Shown piece after piece: positions 63,943 through 64,000 of a DNA stretch of 64,000 nucleotides. Position numbers and translations under genes: made by a program. The DNA is from Peribacillus simplex (GTDB lineage Bacteria; Bacillota; Bacilli; Bacillales; DSM-1321). The stretch covers positions 2,012,001 to 2,076,000 of the forward strand of contig NZ_CP011008.1 in the NCBI RefSeq assembly GCF_001578185.1, written 5' to 3'. The notes below the pieces were generated by a model. The model had not been told where the DNA came from, ran no database searches, and worked only from the letters and a program-made list of their open reading frames with translations. Every line of letters begins with the position of its first letter. The stretch's first letter is position 1.

Positions 63943-64000
63943 ATGGTTGAAAACCGTCATCTGCAAGCAGGTCTGAGTGATGAAAATGTGCTAGAGATGT
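63943..64000 (+). CDS. Start of a 2-oxoacid dehydrogenase E1-alpha gene (cut by window end)
   Basis: Only 19 codons: MVENRHLQAGLSDENVLEM. The order N-R-H-x(3)-G-L-(S/T)-D at the start resembles branched-chain 2-oxoacid dehydrogenase E1-alpha (BkdAA) of bacilli. AGGAGGGATGATGAC upstream is a good ribosome site. The call rests on this short stretch. Confidence 0.45.
   Translation, partial: MVENRHLQAGLSDENVLEM

Overview
The window reads as a low-GC, spore-forming Firmicute chromosome of the Bacillaceae, and Peribacillus or a close relative is my best guess. The reasons are the strong AGGAGG ribosome sites, a Spo0E-type SQELD protein, YppC-like (DUF2515) and YpbS-like (DUF2533) genes, a phoD-tatAd-tatCd operon, a YhaQP-type ABC exporter and a BshB-like deacetylase. 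No rRNA, complete tRNA or CRISPR array was seen.

Layout. 0-9 kb: the end of a GNAT gene paired with an N-succinylamino-acid racemase/OSBS homologue, a second GNAT, an NTF2-like protein, an S9 peptidase, a DUF2515 gene and a polysaccharide deacetylase. 9-14.6 kb: a cst-type persulfide operon (CstR repressor, YdhR-like protein, two DsrE-like proteins, two single rhodaneses, a TusA-rhodanese fusion, a rhodanese-persulfide dioxygenase fusion, TusA and a TSUP exporter). 14.6-22.6 kb: a worn accessory region with a truncated IS1182 copy, a frameshifted resolvase tail, a GPP34-like/MerR-like gene pair behind a 7-bp tandem array, an IS3 end, two diverged copies of a segment of about 0.7 kb and an M50 peptidase. 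22.7-29.3 kb: a secreted metallophosphatase, GTP cyclohydrolase II, a broken YjcZ-like gene and YhaQP. 29.3-31.1 kb: an intact IS1182-family element whose two flanks carry the same 34-bp hairpin. 31.3-34.4 kb: csoR-copZ-copA copper resistance. 34.6-40.2 kb: DinB-like protein, patatin, a frameshifted secreted protein with a membrane partner, a frameshifted DnaA_N-domain gene and a Spo0E-like gene. 40.7-43.6 kb: phoD-tatA-tatC. 44.4-54.8 kb: a C2 sulfonate/phosphonate island (permease, lipoprotein, phnX, xsc, tpa, PIG-L deacetylase, YeiH-type exporter, gntR). 54.9-64 kb: a YuiD pseudogene abutting an IS3 tail, an erythromycin-esterase-like gene, a GNAT/MarR divergent pair, a MarR-ABC-ABC multidrug-type operon and the start of a 2-oxoacid dehydrogenase E1-alpha gene.

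How the genes fit together. In the sulfonate/phosphonate island, Tpa would deaminate taurine (and perhaps 2-aminoethylphosphonate), Xsc would turn sulfoacetaldehyde into acetyl phosphate and sulfite, PhnX would split phosphonoacetaldehyde, and the YeiH-type carrier would export sulfite or sulfate. I found the same operator-like inverted repeat (ACRT-N4-AYGT after GRTAC) downstream of near-identical promoters at the permease, at xsc and at gntR, so one GntR regulon is likely. Sulfite and persulfide stress could also be handled by the cst operon, although no direct link is visible. The cst operators have the form ATAC-N8-GTAT, while the copper operators of the related CsoR have ATAC-N9-GTAT, which may keep the two paralogous repressors apart.
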